Source of the DNA: Acidimicrobiia bacterium
Lineage (GTDB): Bacteria > Actinomycetota > Acidimicrobiia > Acidimicrobiales > Poriferisodalaceae
NCBI GenBank assembly: GCA_022826045.1
Contig: JAJDVQ010000015.1
Coordinates: 16,817-80,816, forward strand
DNA: 64,000 bases
Direction of reading: 5' to 3'
Shown: positions 1 through 8,362 of the stretch, piece after piece
How the letters are laid out: each line of letters begins with the position of its first letter
How positions within the stretch are numbered: position 1 is the stretch's first letter
Translations under genes and position numbers: made by a program
The notes under the pieces: generated by a model
The model's input: the letters and a program-made list of their open reading frames with translations, nothing else
What the model was told of the DNA's origin: nothing
The model's database searches: none

Positions 1-331
1 GGTCCAGCTCGCGCAGGTTGGTGTAGCCGTCGAACGTGTCCTCGGGCAGCTCGGTCAGGACGTTCGGGCGCTCCATGCTCCAGGGGTGGCGATGCGCTTT
101 GGACAGGTTCAACGTGCGAACGCTCGACTTGTTGCTGACCGCCGTGACGGCCAGCAGCGGCGACACGGGCGTGAACTCGAGCTTCAGGTTCACCAAGCTG
201 GTCAAGCTGGCGAATATGCCTTCGGGCAGTTCGGTCAGCCTGGTGTTCTCCGCCAGGTCCAGCGTGTGCAGGCTCGCCAGATCGTCGAACACGCCTGCCG
301 GCAGGGCGGCCAGGCGATTGCCTCGCAGACT
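1..331 (-). pseudogene. Leucine-rich-repeat protein, 5'-truncated fragment running off the window
   Basis: Read on the minus strand, this stretch is an open frame encoding repeated leucine-rich motifs such as LRGNRLAALPAGVFDDL, LPEGIFASLTSLVNLKL and LPEDTFDGYTNLREL. These match the bacterial LRR type with LPxGxFDxLxxL spacing, usually found in secreted or surface binding proteins. The frame continues beyond base 1, so the C-terminus is not visible. The N-terminal side stops being LRR-like at about base 331, exactly where an IS256-type end begins, so the gene has lost its start and is very probably dead. No ligand can be inferred. Confidence 0.7.
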
Positions 332-512
332 GGGAGTGTCACATGTTCTGTGTAAGGGGGGTGGTGGGTGGTCATGTTAGGGGGAGTCGTCCTGGGTAGC
401 GGATGGCGAGCTGGTTGATGCATTTGGTCCATCCTTGGGTTCCGGTGCCTGCTGCGCCGCCTCGGGTGGTGGTGATGTTGCGCACGGCGAGGTAGAGGAG
501 CTTGATGGCGGC
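332..512 (-). mobile_element. IS256-family (Mutator-type) insertion sequence remnant
   Basis: About 180 bp of the transposase-end side of an IS remains. Its outer end starts at about 332 with GGGAGTGTCACATG, followed by a short GT-rich spacer and then the last ~46 codons of a transposase. The element stops abruptly at about 512, so the other end and most of the transposase are gone. It abuts the LRR fragment at 331, indicating insertion into that gene followed by deletion. Confidence 0.7.
372..512 (-). pseudogene. IS256-family transposase, C-terminal fragment
   Basis: The minus-strand frame ending at 372 encodes AAIKLLYLAVRNI, then WTKCINQLAIRYPGRLPLT and a stop. This is the conserved C-terminal signature of Mutator/IS256 transposases (xALYLAxRN...W..A.NQ.AIRF.GR). 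The catalytic DDE core, which lies upstream in the intact protein, is absent, and an in-frame stop follows immediately 5' of the fragment. It cannot transpose. Confidence 0.7.
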
Positions 513-629
513 TCAGGGCCGAGGGCTCAGATTCCCCTGCGCAGGCGGTCAGCTCCGCGCATCAACACCGGCCGAAATGTGTCGCAGAGACCATGGCTCG
601 CGACACGCAGCCAGCCACCGGAACTCAAC

Positions 630-665
630 TTCCATTGAACGGTATATAATTTCCAATGAATGGAA
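630..665 (+). promoter_or_regulatory. Promoter with overlapping inverted repeat upstream of the HTH-nucleotidyltransferase gene
   Basis: A perfect TATAAT hexamer lies at 645-650. It is flanked by the inverted arms TTCCATT (630-636) and AATGGAA (659-665), and the right arm overlaps the ATG at 660. The expected transcription start, about 7-10 bases after the -10 box, falls on or next to the start codon, and no Shine-Dalgarno sequence fits. This suggests a leaderless transcript with an operator over the promoter, plausibly bound by the gene's own winged-helix domain. Confidence 0.55.
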
Positions 666-1280
666 ACTAAGTCGGCTCCGAGTCTGCTTCCCATCTTGCG
701 ATCGCGTCAGCAAGGCGAAGTGCTCACCTATCTGATGTGCGACCCGGATCGGGAAACCAGCATGAGCGAGCTGGCCCACCGTGTCGGAGCTCCGCTCAGC
801 TCCGTGCACCGCGAAGTCGAGCGCGCAGAGGCAGCCGGCATCGTCACCAGCCACCGATTGGGCAACACGAGGTTCGTGCGGGCGGACACCGACAGCCCTT
901 ACTTCGACAGCCTGTCTGACCTGTTGGTCAAAGCGTTCGGGCCGCCGCATGTGCTCGCCGAGGCGCTCGACGGCGTCGCCGGGATCGAGGCTGCGTACGT
1001 GTTCGGCTCGTGGGCGGCGCGCTTGCACGGCGTCTCGGGCAGGCGGCCTGTCAATGACATCGACGTGCTGGTGCTGGGCGAACCCGACCGGGGAGAGCTC
1101 TACCGAGCACTCAGCGGCGTCGAGGAGCGTCTGGGGCGCCCTGTCAACGTCGTCATCCGAGACTCCGAATGGCTGCAAGACGGGTCAGGCGGCTTCCACG
1201 CGACCGTCACTGAACGCCCAGTCGTCGCAATCGAGATCAATAGGTCGCGCGGTAGGGACCGAGTTCGACAGAGCTCGTGA
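660..1280 (+). CDS. Winged-helix plus nucleotidyltransferase-domain protein (MNT-like)
   Basis: This 206-residue protein has two parts. Residues ~15-75 form an ArsR/MarR-like winged helix (SMSELAHRVGAPLSSVHREVERAEAAG, a recognition-helix pattern). Residues ~105-170 form a minimal nucleotidyltransferase with GS at 116-117 and DID at 133-135, the usual GSxxx...DxD active-site pattern, and a later aspartate in VIRD. Such HTH-NTase fusions resemble the MNT side of MNT/HEPN toxin-antitoxin modules, in which MNT proteins modify their HEPN partner by AMPylation or related chemistry. No HEPN gene is recognisable next to it on this strand, so the partner may be lost or distant. The palindrome over its promoter suggests autoregulation. 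The ATG at 660 is chosen because it follows the TATAAT box at the spacing of a leaderless start. Confidence 0.75.
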   Translation: METKSAPSLLPILRSRQQGEVLTYLMCDPDRETSMSELAHRVGAPLSSVHREVERAEAAGIVTSHRLGNTRFVRADTDSPYFDSLSDLLVKAFGPPHVLAEALDGVAGIEAAYVFGSWAARLHGVSGRRPVNDIDVLVLGEPDRGELYRALSGVEERLGRPVNVVIRDSEWLQDGSGGFHATVTERPVVAIEINRSRGRDRVRQSS

Positions 1281-1476
1281 GATCTTGTGCGCCCGACAGC
1301 GCATCACCGGCAAGGCTGACCGCCCACTGAAGCTTCTTCGACACGTCGTGAATCAACCGATTAGCGGCCTTGTCTCGTCCTTCCTCAGATACCGATTCCA
1401 GTCGTTCCTTTTCGATCAGGAAGTCGATTGCAGAGCTCCCCTTCCGCACGTGCTGCTCGCGGCGGTGCTCAGACAT
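1237..1476 (-). CDS. Small hypothetical protein convergent with the HTH-nucleotidyltransferase gene
   Basis: This is a 79-residue charged, helix-favouring reading frame (MSEHRREQHVRKGSSAIDFL at the N-terminus, SEEGRDKAANRLIHDV in the middle). Its 3' end overlaps the convergent nucleotidyltransferase gene by 44 bp. Composition looks protein-like rather than a shadow frame, since it is rich in E, K, D and L and lacks the P/R/A bias of shadow frames. The start at 1476 has only a weak upstream purine stretch (CTGGGA), and the frame stays open further upstream. No family was recognised. A short R...H arrangement faintly recalls HEPN toxins but is too weak to call. Confidence 0.4.
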   Translation of the reverse strand: MSEHRREQHVRKGSSAIDFLIEKERLESVSEEGRDKAANRLIHDVSKKLQWAVSLAGDALSGAQDLTSSVELGPYRATY

Positions 1477-1581
1477 GTCCCAGAGAATGCACAAGTGATC
1501 GCTCGCTGTTGCTACGGAGCGGGCCTTCGCCGCCTCGCGAGCTGCGCAGGGGGCGCGACTGTGACACCCTGCTGAAGCGGG

Positions 1582-2778
1582 GTGGTGCGGCCGGTGCTTC
1601 TGAACTACTACTGCGTTGCGGCGGCTGTGCTGGTGGGGGCCGTCGCGGGCGGTTTGGCGGTGCGCTGGCTGCGTGGTGGCGTGAGCAGCTGGCGGGTGCT
1701 GGGGCGTGCTGCGGGCGTGGGATTCGTGGGCACGGTGGTGCTGGCTGGCGGGGGGCTGCTCATCACCGGGGTGGACGGGTTCACGCTGATCCATGTGGCC
1801 TACGTGGTGGGGACCGTGGGGGTGCCGCTGGCCGGCGGGATCGTGCTGGTGGGGGCCCGGGGTCAGGCTCGGCCGCAGGTGGTCACTGCGGTGTGCGTGC
1901 TGGCGCTGGCTGCCGTTCCGGTCGGCGTCTATGCGACCTATGTGGAGCCGTTCTGGCTGAGGGTGGACCGGGTGGAGCTGGCGGTGCCGGCGATGCTGGC
2001 GGTCGGGGAGGCGGGGACGGCGGACGGCGGCGACGGCGCGGACGCCGTCGATGGGCGGATCCGGATCGGCGTGCTGGCCGACCTGCAGACCACGGGCGTC
2101 GGCGACTACGAGCGGGATGCGGTGGAGCGTCTGCTGGGGTTCGGGCCTGATGTGGTGGTGCTGCCCGGCGATCTGTACCAGTTCGACGCTGCTGTGTTCG
2201 ACGAGCGAGCGCCGGGGTTTGCACGGCTGATCGAGCGGATTGTCGGGGAGGTGCCGCACGTGTACCTGGTGAGCGGCAACACCGACACCGTGGCGGGGCT
2301 GCGGCGGATCGTCGGGGGGTCGGGCGCACGGGTGCTCGACAACGAGATCGACACGTTCGAGGTGCGGGGCGTGCCGGTGAGGGTGGGCGGCACGACGCTG
2401 TTCGGAGACGAGACGGCGGCTCGGCGGATGGCGGCGCGGCTGGCAGGGCCGGAGGGGGCGGACGTGGTGCGGATCCTGATCGGGCACAAGCCCGACGCCA
2501 TCGAGCTGGTGCGGGCGACGCCCGTCGATCTCGCCATTGCGGGCCACACTCATGGCGGGCAGGTCTCGTTGCCCTTGTTCGGGCCACCGCTGACGCTGAC
2601 GAACGTGCCTCGGCACGTTGCGGCCGGCGGGCTGCGCGAGCTGCACGGCACGCCGATCTATGTGTCGACCGGCGTGGGGCGTGAGCGAGGCAACGCCCCG
2701 CAGCTGCGACTGGGTGTGCGGCCGTCGATCGGGATCATCGACCTGGTGCCCAGCGGCGGCGGCAGTGGGGCTGGGTGA
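1582..2778 (+). CDS. Membrane-anchored metallophosphoesterase (YkuE-like)
   Basis: This 398-residue protein starts with GTG at 1582. Four hydrophobic segments fill residues ~1-130. They are followed by a calcineurin-like phosphoesterase domain with the ordered metal-binding blocks VLADLQTT (D, with Q in place of the usual H), VVLPGDLYQ (GD), VSGNTD (GNxD; H replaced by T), IGHKPD and AGHTHGGQ (GHTHGG). The layout matches YkuE/YaeI-type membrane phosphoesterases, proposed to act on lipid or UDP-sugar phosphates, but the substrate here is unknown. The gene stands alone on the plus strand. The non-canonical residues in the first and third metal motifs mean activity should not be assumed. Confidence 0.8.
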   Translation: MVRPVLLNYYCVAAAVLVGAVAGGLAVRWLRGGVSSWRVLGRAAGVGFVGTVVLAGGGLLITGVDGFTLIHVAYVVGTVGVPLAGGIVLVGARGQARPQVVTAVCVLALAAVPVGVYATYVEPFWLRVDRVELAVPAMLAVGEAGTADGGDGADAVDGRIRIGVLADLQTTGVGDYERDAVERLLGFGPDVVVLPGDLYQFDAAVFDERAPGFARLIERIVGEVPHVYLVSGNTDTVAGLRRIVGGSGARVLDNEIDTFEVRGVPVRVGGTTLFGDETAARRMAARLAGPEGADVVRILIGHKPDAIELVRATPVDLAIAGHTHGGQVSLPLFGPPLTLTNVPRHVAAGGLRELHGTPIYVSTGVGRERGNAPQLRLGVRPSIGIIDLVPSGGGSGAG

Positions 2779-2990
2779 TGGCGGCCCCGGCCGAGCTCGG
2801 GTGAGTTCCGACGATTGTCCATCGGCGAACGGCCGCCGGCGATCGTCTGCGGTGCGCGCCAACAGCCCGAGCACCAGGCCGACAGATCACGAACAAGGCA
2901 CCCTGGCCCGTCACACCCAGAGCCAGACCCAAGCCCGAACTGCTGACCCCAAGATCATGACTGTCACACCCCGTTCGTACGGTTGTTCCC

Positions 2991-4553
2991 ATGTTGAGGA
3001 ACGGTTCTGACGGGAATTGGCGTCACCGAGACGTCGACGCCATCGGCGCTGATGACGATGCCGCCGCAGGTGCACCCACTGAACTCATCACTGCCGACCA
3101 CACTCCTTCGAGCCAGGCCTGCGCCAAGCACAATCCCACCGGCCACACCCCTCCGGACAACGACCCCGCTGGCCGCGCCGTTCCTGACCACAGCGCTGCC
3201 GTCAGCCACCCCAACACCGAGCGCGGCGCCGCCGTCACCCACGCCAGTCCCACCGGCCGAGGCGCTGGCCTGGCCAACCCTCACCCGTCCCGACTGCTGT
3301 CGCTGACTCGGCTGAGCGCTGCGGTGCTTGTTGGACTTGGGCGCAGCGAGCTGTTGAGCGTGCTGAGCGACATCGAGCGGCTGACGAACCGGCTGGACGG
3401 CTACCGAGCCGAAGTGCTGGGTGCGTTGGACGCGCTGAACCAGTCAGGTGCGGCGCCCGATGCGAGCCCGCATCTGTCGCTGCGCGACGCGACGGGGGTG
3501 TCCGAGCGTGACGCCCGCCGGATGCTTCGTGCAGCAGAGAAGATTCGCGAGCACGGCGCGGTGCTGGAGGCACTGTCGGACGGCGACATCAACGTCGCAC
3601 AGGCCGAGACGCTGTGCGACGCACGTGTGCCCGACCCGGTGCGAGCCGAGTTGGTGGCGGCAGCGGCCGGCGAAGACACCGACGCCACCCGCCGCCGGGT
3701 GCAGCGCGCCGAGGCCGCACACTCGGTCAAAACCTCGATGGAACGCTTCGAGCGTCAGCGGGCGGCCCGTGGCGCGGGGTGGCGGCGAGATCACGAGGGG
3801 ATGCTGCGGCTGTGGGCCAAGTTCGACCCCGACACCGGCGCTCACGTCGAGGCCGCGCTCGCGGCGCTGTGCCGCGAGTACTGGATCGATGACAAGCAAG
3901 TACGCAACGGGCGGCGCACCCCTGCCCAGCGAGACGCCGACGTGCTCGCGTATGCGCTGGCAGGCCTCACCTACACCGACGCCGATGCAGCGGCCGTCCG
4001 CCGGCTGCACGCCCGCGCCAGTACCCGCAGCGACAACCTGCCGGACGAAGCCCATGACCCGTCGAGGCAGCTGCCGCCGGCGCAAGTCAGCGTGCTGATC
4101 GGTCTCGATGCCCTGCGGGGTCACACCGACGAGATGGGCTTGACCGATGCGGGGGTCGAGCTGCCGCCTGAAGTCGTGCGGCGCTTGGCCTGCGATGCGG
4201 AGATCATCCCGATCATCCTGGGCACCCCAGGCGGCTCAGCCGACGCGGGCCGGTTGCGCCGCGCTGTGTCGCTGCGGCTGCGGCGATTGCTGGTTGCACG
4301 CGATCGTCACTGCCGCTGGCCCGGCTGTCACGAACCGCCATCACGCTGCGATGCGCACCACATCTGGCACTGGATCGACGGAGGGCCCACCGATCTCGAC
4401 AACCTGGTGCTGCTGTGCCACCGGCACCACCACTTCCTTCATCAGCACGGCTACCGGATGGTCCCCCAGCCCGACGGCACATGGGCCACCGTCCAAGAAT
4501 CAAACCCCAAGCCCTCCCCCCGACGAAGCAAACAGCAAGCCCGAGCACCCTGA
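2991..4553 (+). CDS. DUF222 domain-containing HNH endonuclease-like protein
   Basis: This 520-residue protein has a disordered, P/T/H-rich first ~100 residues and then a DUF222-type helical region (~105-400). The C-terminal HNH/McrA-like domain (~430-490) has CRWPGC, DAHHIWHWIDGGPTDLDNL and LLCHRHHHFLH, preserving both the zinc-binding cysteines and the HH...N...H catalytic array. This architecture is hugely expanded in actinobacterial genomes (the '13E12 repeat' type) and is often mobile, but its biological role is unresolved. The gene is monocistronic, with ~210 bp of non-coding DNA upstream. The ATG at 2991 is the first in frame, but the low-complexity N-terminus leaves the true start uncertain. 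Confidence 0.88.
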   Translation: MLRNGSDGNWRHRDVDAIGADDDAAAGAPTELITADHTPSSQACAKHNPTGHTPPDNDPAGRAVPDHSAAVSHPNTERGAAVTHASPTGRGAGLANPHPSRLLSLTRLSAAVLVGLGRSELLSVLSDIERLTNRLDGYRAEVLGALDALNQSGAAPDASPHLSLRDATGVSERDARRMLRAAEKIREHGAVLEALSDGDINVAQAETLCDARVPDPVRAELVAAAAGEDTDATRRRVQRAEAAHSVKTSMERFERQRAARGAGWRRDHEGMLRLWAKFDPDTGAHVEAALAALCREYWIDDKQVRNGRRTPAQRDADVLAYALAGLTYTDADAAAVRRLHARASTRSDNLPDEAHDPSRQLPPAQVSVLIGLDALRGHTDEMGLTDAGVELPPEVVRRLACDAEIIPIILGTPGGSADAGRLRRAVSLRLRRLLVARDRHCRWPGCHEPPSRCDAHHIWHWIDGGPTDLDNLVLLCHRHHHFLHQHGYRMVPQPDGTWATVQESNPKPSPRRSKQQARAP

Positions 4554-4669
4554 AGCCCACCGGGCCTTGGGCCCGTGAACCCGACGGGGCCGCCCCGCCC
4601 CGCACCTCAGCGCAATGACGCCGCGAGTCCGGCAGCTCAGGGCCAGCAGTACATTTCGAGGGAGTCCCC

Positions 4670-4742
4670 GCCCTCGTAGCTCAGGGGATAGAGCGTCGGT
4701 TTCCTAAACCGTGCGTCGCAGGTTCGAATCCTGCCGAGGGCG
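4670..4742 (+). tRNA. tRNA-Arg (anticodon CCT)
   Basis: A 73-nt cloverleaf is readable. The 7-bp acceptor stem GCCCTCG pairs with CGAGGGC, followed by discriminator G. The D-arm is GCTC/GAGC, the anticodon loop is TTCCTAA with CCT at 4703-4705, and the T-arm is GCAGG-TTCGAAT-CCTGC. The outer anticodon-stem pair looks like a T-T mismatch, but the rest is canonical. CCA is not encoded. It reads AGG codons. Confidence 0.93.
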
Positions 4743-4756
4743 CATGGACGGCCGGT

Positions 4757-5482
4757 TCAGGCGAGAAGCGTGTTCAGGGTCGAGGTGAGCACAGCCTTGG
4801 TCTCAGTGGCGGACAGGCTGCGGTGGCGGCGGAGGTAGTCGATCGAGTCGAGCTGGGTCAGCAGGTCGCCTGCCGCGAGCACTGCGTCGCCGTCTGCGGC
4901 CATGCCTGACGTCGGCGTATCGGTCTCAGGCCGAGGCGAGCGCGACGCCGACTCGGGGGCGTCGGTCCCCGAGTCAGGCGTGCGGGCTTCGAGTTCGGGA
5001 GCGAATTGGAGCCTGAATTGTTCCCGCATCTCGTCGCGGGCCGTGGCGAGCTGCTCGCTGATGCGGGGCAGCCGGTGGGCATGCGCCAGGGTCGCCCGGT
5101 ATTCCGGGCCGACCGAGTCGTACAAGCGCAGGCGCATCGCCACGAAGTCGTCGATGCGGGCGTCCAGCGGGCCCTGGCCGATGGCGTGCAGGCGTGTGAG
5201 GGGAACGGTGCGCTCACGGTTGCGCCTGATCGTGGCTTCGAGCAGCTCGCCCGGATCGGCGAAGTACCGGTACAGCGAGCGCAACGACAGTCCCGATCGG
5301 GCCGCCGCTTGCTCCATGGTCGGGAACAGCGACTCCTCGGCGAACATCTCGAGCACCACGTCGAGCACCGCATTGATGTTCCGCTCCCGCCGAGCCACCC
5401 GGCCATCCGCCGGCGTCGCATCATCAGGCGGAGGGCCAGCCTCCACACCCGGCGGCACCCGATCAGTCACTGATGCACGCAC
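4757..5482 (-). CDS. TetR/AcrR-family transcriptional regulator
   Basis: This 241-residue protein has a typical TetR N-terminal DNA-binding domain at ~30-80 (RERNINAVLDVVLEMF, then TMEQAAARSGLSLRSLYRYFADPGEL, the conserved HTH). A helical ligand-binding region follows, with a low-complexity E/P/T/S-rich insert near residues 165-195. The gene lies 41 bp downstream of the sulfatase-PfpI fusion on the same strand, so it may share its transcript and control it. The ligand is unknown. The very long start (MRASVTDRVPPG) is taken because no better SD-linked start is apparent. Confidence 0.85.
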   Translation of the reverse strand: MRASVTDRVPPGVEAGPPPDDATPADGRVARRERNINAVLDVVLEMFAEESLFPTMEQAAARSGLSLRSLYRYFADPGELLEATIRRNRERTVPLTRLHAIGQGPLDARIDDFVAMRLRLYDSVGPEYRATLAHAHRLPRISEQLATARDEMREQFRLQFAPELEARTPDSGTDAPESASRSPRPETDTPTSGMAADGDAVLAAGDLLTQLDSIDYLRRHRSLSATETKAVLTSTLNTLLA

Positions 5483-5523
5483 CCGCTTCTGACGCGCCGC
5501 CTCGGGAGACCGCCGTTTCCGGG

Positions 5524-8232
5524 TCAGTCACCGCCGTCCTCGCTGACGAGCCGGAGCATCTCACGGGCCACCATGGGCGCGGCGTTCTGGTTCTGGCCGG
5601 TCACGAGGTTGCCGTCGACCACCCAGTGGTTGGCCAAAGCGTCACGGAACCGGGTCGCGCTCTCGAACAGGGCGCTGGCCTTGCGCAGCTCAGTCTCGGG
5701 ATGCTGGGGCGTAGCGGTGATGCCCAGCTCCCGGACTTGCTTGTCGGTCACCCCGGTCACCCTGCGGCCCGCCACCAGCAGGCTGCCGTCGGCGGCCTCC
5801 GCCCGCAACAGTCCGAGCGGCCCGTGGCACACGCCGCCGATGACTTTGCCGCGCTGGTTGGCCTCGGTGATCTTGCGTCCGAGCTCCTCGGAGAACCCGA
5901 AGTCGAACGCGGCGCCCCAGCCGCCTGCCAGGAAGACGATCGAGTAGGCGGCGATGTCGACCTCGCCGATGGCGGGCGAGTCGTTCACCTTGGCCTTGAA
6001 CTCGTCGTCGGCCAGGAAACGGTCGCAGGCCTCGGTGCGCAGCGGGGCACGCACCGACTGGGGATCCACCGGGACGACGCCCCCTGCGGGGCTGGCGACA
6101 TCGACCGTCATGCCGGCATCGGCGAAGGCGTAGTACGGCACGGTCATCTCGCTGGCGAACACGCCAGTCGGCTTGCCGATGTCGAGCACGCCGTGGTTCG
6201 TCGCCACGATCAGCGCCCGCCGCCCGGCGCCGTCGGCGTCAGTCGTCTCGGTGTCTTCCGGGTGCATGCCGAGCCGCTGCAGCACCTTGCGCAGCACACG
6301 GGCAGGCGGCGGCGCCTTCTTCGCAGCAGAGTCCGTTGCGGCCTCAGATGGCACGAGTCCCGCCTGGTTGCTCGACCCCGTGCGGTCCTGCGTCGAAGCC
6401 GAATCTGTGGCGTCTATCGACGAGGGCGACGCACTCCGGCGGTCCGGCGCAAGGCGATTCCGCCTCGTAGCGGAACCCGCCTTGGCCGGGATGAGGCTGG
6501 GCGTTCGGGTGGCGTAGGGCCATAGCTGGTTGCGTTCGGGCACGGCACGGGCTCGTTCGACGGCCAAGCGCTGCTCCAGCTCGGCGAACACCTCCTGCGC
6601 GCTGGGATCCGCCCAGCGGTTGTGGGCCTCGATCGGGTCAGCGTCGAGGTCGTACAGCTCCCACTGGTCGGGCAGCGGCTCGGTGCGGTACATCTCGCCC
6701 CCAGGGCCGTCGGCCGCGAGATGCCGCACGCCCGGCTCGGTCCATGTGGCCGGATCGTCGAACGTGCGCACGATCTTCCACAGATGATCCCCGTCAACGC
6801 GGCAGACCAGGCTCTCGAAGTTGGCGCCGACATGCGCGGGCACCCGGATGCGCAGCGGCGGCGGCGTCCTGCCCATCCGGCGAGCCATCCCGCTGGCCCC
6901 CGAATCGCCCTCGGGCATGTTGTCGCGTGTCATCAGATAGACGGCGCGGTCCCGATCGGGCTCAGCGTTGCCGTCGACCACCTCCATCAGGTCGCGCCCG
7001 GGCAGCGGGTGCACCTCGGTGTGGCTGGCCCGCAGCTCCTCGGCGGCCGACGCCGCATCGATCCCCGCCGCCGACAGCAGCGTCGGCACCAGATCGACGT
7101 GCGACGTGGGCGCATCGACAGCCCGGCCAGCCGTCGCCTTCGAGCCCACCCGGGCGATCACGAACGGCACCCGCGTCGCCTCGTCGTACAGGTTGAACCA
7201 CTTCTGATGCAGCCCGCCGTGGGCGCCCAACAGTTCTCCATGGTCCGACGTGCGCACCAGCACTGCGTCAGACGAGCCGCCCTCGGTCACCGCACGGCGC
7301 ACCCGGTCGAGCGGGCCGTCGACCTCGCCATGGAGCCGGTAGTACAGGCTGCGGTACTCGGCCGCGTGGTTGCGATACACCCGCTCGACCGCCGGGGCGA
7401 GCCCGTAAGTGGTCGGGTACGACGCCCGGTAGGCGATCTGCGCTGCGGGCTTGGTCGACAGATCCTCGTCGTCGGTCGGCGACGCCGGGATCGGCGGCGG
7501 CTCGGCAGCGGTCAACGGGATCTCGCCGCGGCGCAGCCACGCCGGGCCGAGCCACACCGGAGCGAACACGATGTCATGGGGGTTGACGAAGCTGGCCACC
7601 AGCAGGAACGGCCGCAGCGCCGCCGCCTCGCCCGCCCGTCGGCGTGCGTACCGGTCTTCCAGCCAGGCCACCACCCGGTCGGCGAACAGCCGGTCGCGCA
7701 CGAGACCGCTGTTGGCCAGCGCGGCGCCATGCGGCTCAGGCCCGATCCAGCCGGAGAAGCCGAACTCGTCGAGCGGGTCGGCGTCGAGATACGCCTGCAC
7801 GGCGTCGCCGTCGACGGCTCCCTCGTCGTCGTTGGTTGCCAGCGGGACGCCCGCAGCGTCGACCAGGTCGGCGTGGCTCATATGCCACTTGCCCTGGTAG
7901 TGCGTGTCGTAGCCGCCGGCCCGGAACCAGTGGCCCAGCGTGGGCACCTCGCCAGGCCGCAGCCAGCGCATCCGGCTGTCGTCGGCCATCTTGCCGAGAC
8001 CATTCGTCTGGGTGACGCCGTGCACGTCGGGGTAGTGGCCGGTGAACAGCGTGGGCCGGCTCGGCACGCAGGCCAGCGAGCCGGTGTAGTGGCGGCCGAA
8101 CGACACGCCATGATCGGTGAACCAGGCAGCGCCCAGACTCTCGCGCCACGCACTGACCTCAGCCGGCTCGTAGGGAGGCGCGGCCCGCTCCTGGTCGGTC
8201 ATCAAGATCACGACGTCGGGCCGAGCGTTCAT
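5524..8232 (-). CDS. Sulfatase fused to a DJ-1/PfpI-family domain
   Basis: One uninterrupted 902-residue frame encodes two enzymes. Residues ~1-590 are a type I sulfatase with the metal-binding start VVILMTDQER, the formylglycine signature CVPSRPTLFTG (Cys55), KWHMSH, and late TSDHGELLGAHG and H-K residues. Residues ~671-902 are a DJ-1/PfpI domain with nucleophile elbow GGVCHGP (Cys802), like Hsp31/intracellular-protease relatives. Between them is a ~80-residue S/T/A-rich linker that includes TPSLIPAKAGS, a peptide typical of translated REP-like repeats. Cys55 would need a formylglycine-generating enzyme, which is not seen nearby. No signal peptide is visible, so it is probably cytoplasmic. 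The neighbour is a co-oriented TetR gene 41 bp downstream. A natural fusion is favoured, but an assembly or recombination junction is possible. Confidence 0.85.
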   Translation of the reverse strand: MNARPDVVILMTDQERAAPPYEPAEVSAWRESLGAAWFTDHGVSFGRHYTGSLACVPSRPTLFTGHYPDVHGVTQTNGLGKMADDSRMRWLRPGEVPTLGHWFRAGGYDTHYQGKWHMSHADLVDAAGVPLATNDDEGAVDGDAVQAYLDADPLDEFGFSGWIGPEPHGAALANSGLVRDRLFADRVVAWLEDRYARRRAGEAAALRPFLLVASFVNPHDIVFAPVWLGPAWLRRGEIPLTAAEPPPIPASPTDDEDLSTKPAAQIAYRASYPTTYGLAPAVERVYRNHAAEYRSLYYRLHGEVDGPLDRVRRAVTEGGSSDAVLVRTSDHGELLGAHGGLHQKWFNLYDEATRVPFVIARVGSKATAGRAVDAPTSHVDLVPTLLSAAGIDAASAAEELRASHTEVHPLPGRDLMEVVDGNAEPDRDRAVYLMTRDNMPEGDSGASGMARRMGRTPPPLRIRVPAHVGANFESLVCRVDGDHLWKIVRTFDDPATWTEPGVRHLAADGPGGEMYRTEPLPDQWELYDLDADPIEAHNRWADPSAQEVFAELEQRLAVERARAVPERNQLWPYATRTPSLIPAKAGSATRRNRLAPDRRSASPSSIDATDSASTQDRTGSSNQAGLVPSEAATDSAAKKAPPPARVLRKVLQRLGMHPEDTETTDADGAGRRALIVATNHGVLDIGKPTGVFASEMTVPYYAFADAGMTVDVASPAGGVVPVDPQSVRAPLRTEACDRFLADDEFKAKVNDSPAIGEVDIAAYSIVFLAGGWGAAFDFGFSEELGRKITEANQRGKVIGGVCHGPLGLLRAEAADGSLLVAGRRVTGVTDKQVRELGITATPQHPETELRKASALFESATRFRDALANHWVVDGNLVTGQNQNAAPMVAREMLRLVSEDGGD
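6472..6496 (-). repeat. REP-like palindromic core within the sulfatase-PfpI linker
   Basis: The minus strand reads CCTCATCCCGGCCAAGGCGG and then GTTCC. This closely resembles the widespread bacterial REP-type core (TCATCCCGGCNAAGGCGGGA). Translated in the gene's frame it gives the tell-tale IPAKAG peptide. It lies exactly in the low-complexity linker joining the two enzymatic domains. Confidence 0.4.
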
Positions 8233-8362
8233 CGAGCCCTCCCACCGTGGCCACGGTTTGTCATCGACGGGTCACGTTCGATGTCATCTGCAAGGGGCAC
8301 CCGCAGCTCCTCGTTGTCCGGGGTCGAATCCGGGCAGGGGCACGGCAGAGAGGAACACAGCT

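Noticed and set aside
1428..2150. Long plus-strand frame overlapping the metallophosphoesterase gene
   Set aside because: Extreme G/R composition and complete overlap with a gene bearing ordered catalytic motifs show that it is a shadow frame.
4670..4742. tRNA-Arg as an integration site of a genomic island
   Set aside because: No integrase gene and no repeat of the tRNA 3' end was seen downstream, so there is no sign of an integrated element.
8290..8340. tRNA-like T-arm (GGGGTCGAATCC) between the sulfatase and SRPBCC genes
   Set aside because: The arm pairs poorly, no acceptor, D- or anticodon arms can be built, and the loop starts GTC rather than TTC. It could be a tRNA scrap but cannot be supported.
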